Source: CAZDXJ01 sp050303615
GTDB taxonomy: Bacteria; Pseudomonadota; Gammaproteobacteria; Methylococcales; Methylomonadaceae
Assembly: GCA_050303615.1 (NCBI GenBank)
Contig: JBNLCC010000167.1
Coordinates: forward strand, 10,306-74,305
DNA length: 64,000 nt
Reading direction: 5' to 3'
Shown: piece by piece, positions 62,997 through 64,000 of the stretch
Layout: each line of letters begins with the position of its first letter
How positions within the stretch are numbered: the first letter of the stretch is position 1
The notes under the pieces: model-generated
Seen by the model: the letters and a program-made list of their open reading frames with translations, nothing else
Told to the model about the DNA's origin: nothing
Database searches by the model: none
Position numbers and translations under genes: made by a program

Positions 62997-64000
62997 TCAT
63001 TGCTCAACTTCCTTCAGTCGTTTTAGAGCGAATAAGCCTCGCTCTTTGACAGGGCTTGATTTGTCAGAAGCAAAACATTTCGCTAATGGAAGTGATTTAT
63101 CCCCTAAATTAGCCAAATCACGAATCAAAAATTCAGCAGTTACGCGCCTGACAATTGAAGATCTGTCCTTAGAAGATTTCTGCAACAACTCTAAAAACGG
63201 AGTTGCTACAGAGATTTTTCGTTCGCCTACAACTGCTCTTAACCGGCCTTTACAATATCGAATATCAGTCCATTCCCACTTTTGGCCTTCAACCCAAACC
63301 ATACGCTGTTCAAACTGACTTCGATAGGCTTTAGCCCTAACTGAAGGTTGAATTGCATTTTCAGAAATCTCACCAAGATATTCATCAAAAACCGGCGTGC
63401 GACCAAGCTGTGCAAAAAGTGATGTCATTGGTCCGGTAGCTGACAATATTAGCTTTGATTTTAGCGATTCGGCTATCTCTTTTCCTGAGATGATTTGGAG
63501 TAAAACTTGTTTGCCTTTTTCTTCAATCCGTCCCCATGAATGCCAATTTGAAAGAGCTATGCAAAGAGCTTCAACAACGTGTACCGGATCAGTTTCTTTA
63601 GCAATTAGGGGAAGCTTATCTCTAGCGGCATCCCGAACTAGAGGAACCCAGTCATTGAGCCGGCGGATAGCCAGCGAAAAGAAAAAAGCATTGGGCGCAG
63701 CGCTTGAAATCGTTCGCAAGGTTTTCTCGCGCTTATGCCCATCCCAGCTAATCAAATCTAACCAAGTGAGTAGCTGAGAAGGCTTTGACCCTATATTCCT
63801 GTTAGACCGGTATGAGCTTTCAACAGCTATAGAAAACTCGTACCGGATCAACCTTTCCAAATAGTCGAAACTTGACAGTGGTAATTGAGAAGTGGCATCG
63901 ACAAGCAAAGACATATCAGCCACAACTTTACCTCCCGAATTGATCGAGCGGGCAAAATCCTTTACTGCTGATATAACTCTTTCTTCCTGTTGCACGGCCT
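62997..64000 (-). CDS. HEAT-like repeat protein, 5' end at or beyond the window edge
   Basis: At least 332 residues of alpha-helical repeats, for example RDAARDKLPLIAKETDPVHV, VRRVTAEFLIRDLAN and the closing SSPVKERGLFALKRLKEVEQ. HEAT-type repeats are seen, mostly scaffold or DNA/protein-binding. The first in-window start is a GTG at 63995, but the frame is open to the last base, so the true start may lie outside. It ends 7 bp before the attC-like site, as expected for a cassette gene. Function unknown. Confidence 0.6.
   Translation of the reverse strand, partial: AVQQEERVISAVKDFARSINSGGKVVADMSLLVDATSQLPLSSFDYLERLIRYEFSIAVESSYRSNRNIGSKPSQLLTWLDLISWDGHKREKTLRTISSAAPNAFFFSLAIRRLNDWVPLVRDAARDKLPLIAKETDPVHVVEALCIALSNWHSWGRIEEKGKQVLLQIISGKEIAESLKSKLILSATGPMTSLFAQLGRTPVFDEYLGEISENAIQPSVRAKAYRSQFEQRMVWVEGQKWEWTDIRYCKGRLRAVVGERKISVATPFLELLQKSSKDRSSIVRRVTAEFLIRDLANLGDKSLPLAKCFASDKSSPVKERGLFALKRLKEVEQ

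Noticed and set aside
1..64000. CRISPR arrays, rRNA or tRNA genes
   Set aside because: No regularly spaced direct repeats and no T-loop plus acceptor-stem patterns were found by reading; a covariance search would be decisive.

Overview
The window looks like chromosome of a gammaproteobacterium, most likely a Methylococcales-type methanotroph. This rests on gene content and protein style: PilMNOPQ divergent from PBP1A, an NAD-type molybdenum formate dehydrogenase, pentapeptide and TPR proteins, a sterol-desaturase-like protein and many short palindromes. No methane monooxygenase, rRNA or tRNA gene is present, so the assignment is tentative. I found no CRISPR array and no complete insertion sequence other than a RAYT transposase gene.

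Bases 1-23,900 are mostly housekeeping genes: pilMNOPQ (pilQ cut by the window edge), mrcA, gltA, rpmE, an AmpG-like permease, nhaD, a siroheme sulfite/nitrite reductase with its DUF934 partner, a D-Ala-D-Ala dipeptidase, a PfkB sugar-phosphate kinase, rubredoxin, a CapA-like phosphatase facing a gamma-glutamyltransferase, an OmpA lipoprotein, a pentapeptide protein and a fatty acid hydroxylase. A GT10 fucosyltransferase gene is split by a one-base homopolymer shift.

Bases 23,900-46,540 form a region built around molybdenum and respiration. A minus-strand operon (TiaS-like GIDDTDN protein, small membrane protein, TonB receptor) shares its promoter region with the plus-strand fdsGBACD formate dehydrogenase genes. 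Next comes a probable trans-outer-membrane electron conduit: a four-heme NapC/CymA-type cytochrome, an ethylbenzene-dehydrogenase-type heme protein, a decaheme DmsE/MtrA cytochrome, an MtrB/PioB barrel and a MenA/UbiA prenyltransferase. It is followed by an unusual HTH plus periplasmic-binding-domain regulator, then modE, modA, modB, an outer-membrane porin gene and modC. Two candidate ModE operators lie upstream of modE. The simplest joint reading is that metal import feeds the Mo enzyme and quinol electrons can leave the cell through the conduit; that link is inference.

Bases 46,540-49,000 carry an Lrp regulator divergent from leuA. From about 49,000 to 64,000 the region is accessory and full of decay: a ParD-like antitoxin with a dead toxin, Rhs and IS481 remnants, a broken phage repressor, a RAYT gene between two inverted 40-bp REP elements, a TonB receptor and its neighbouring AraC regulator each broken by one small frameshift, and a 2-oxoacid acyltransferase fragment. 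Two integron attC-like sites sit at minus-strand gene boundaries. A small membrane protein overlapping a TPR protein, an N-acetylmuramoyl-L-alanine amidase and a HEAT-like protein cut by the window end complete the region.
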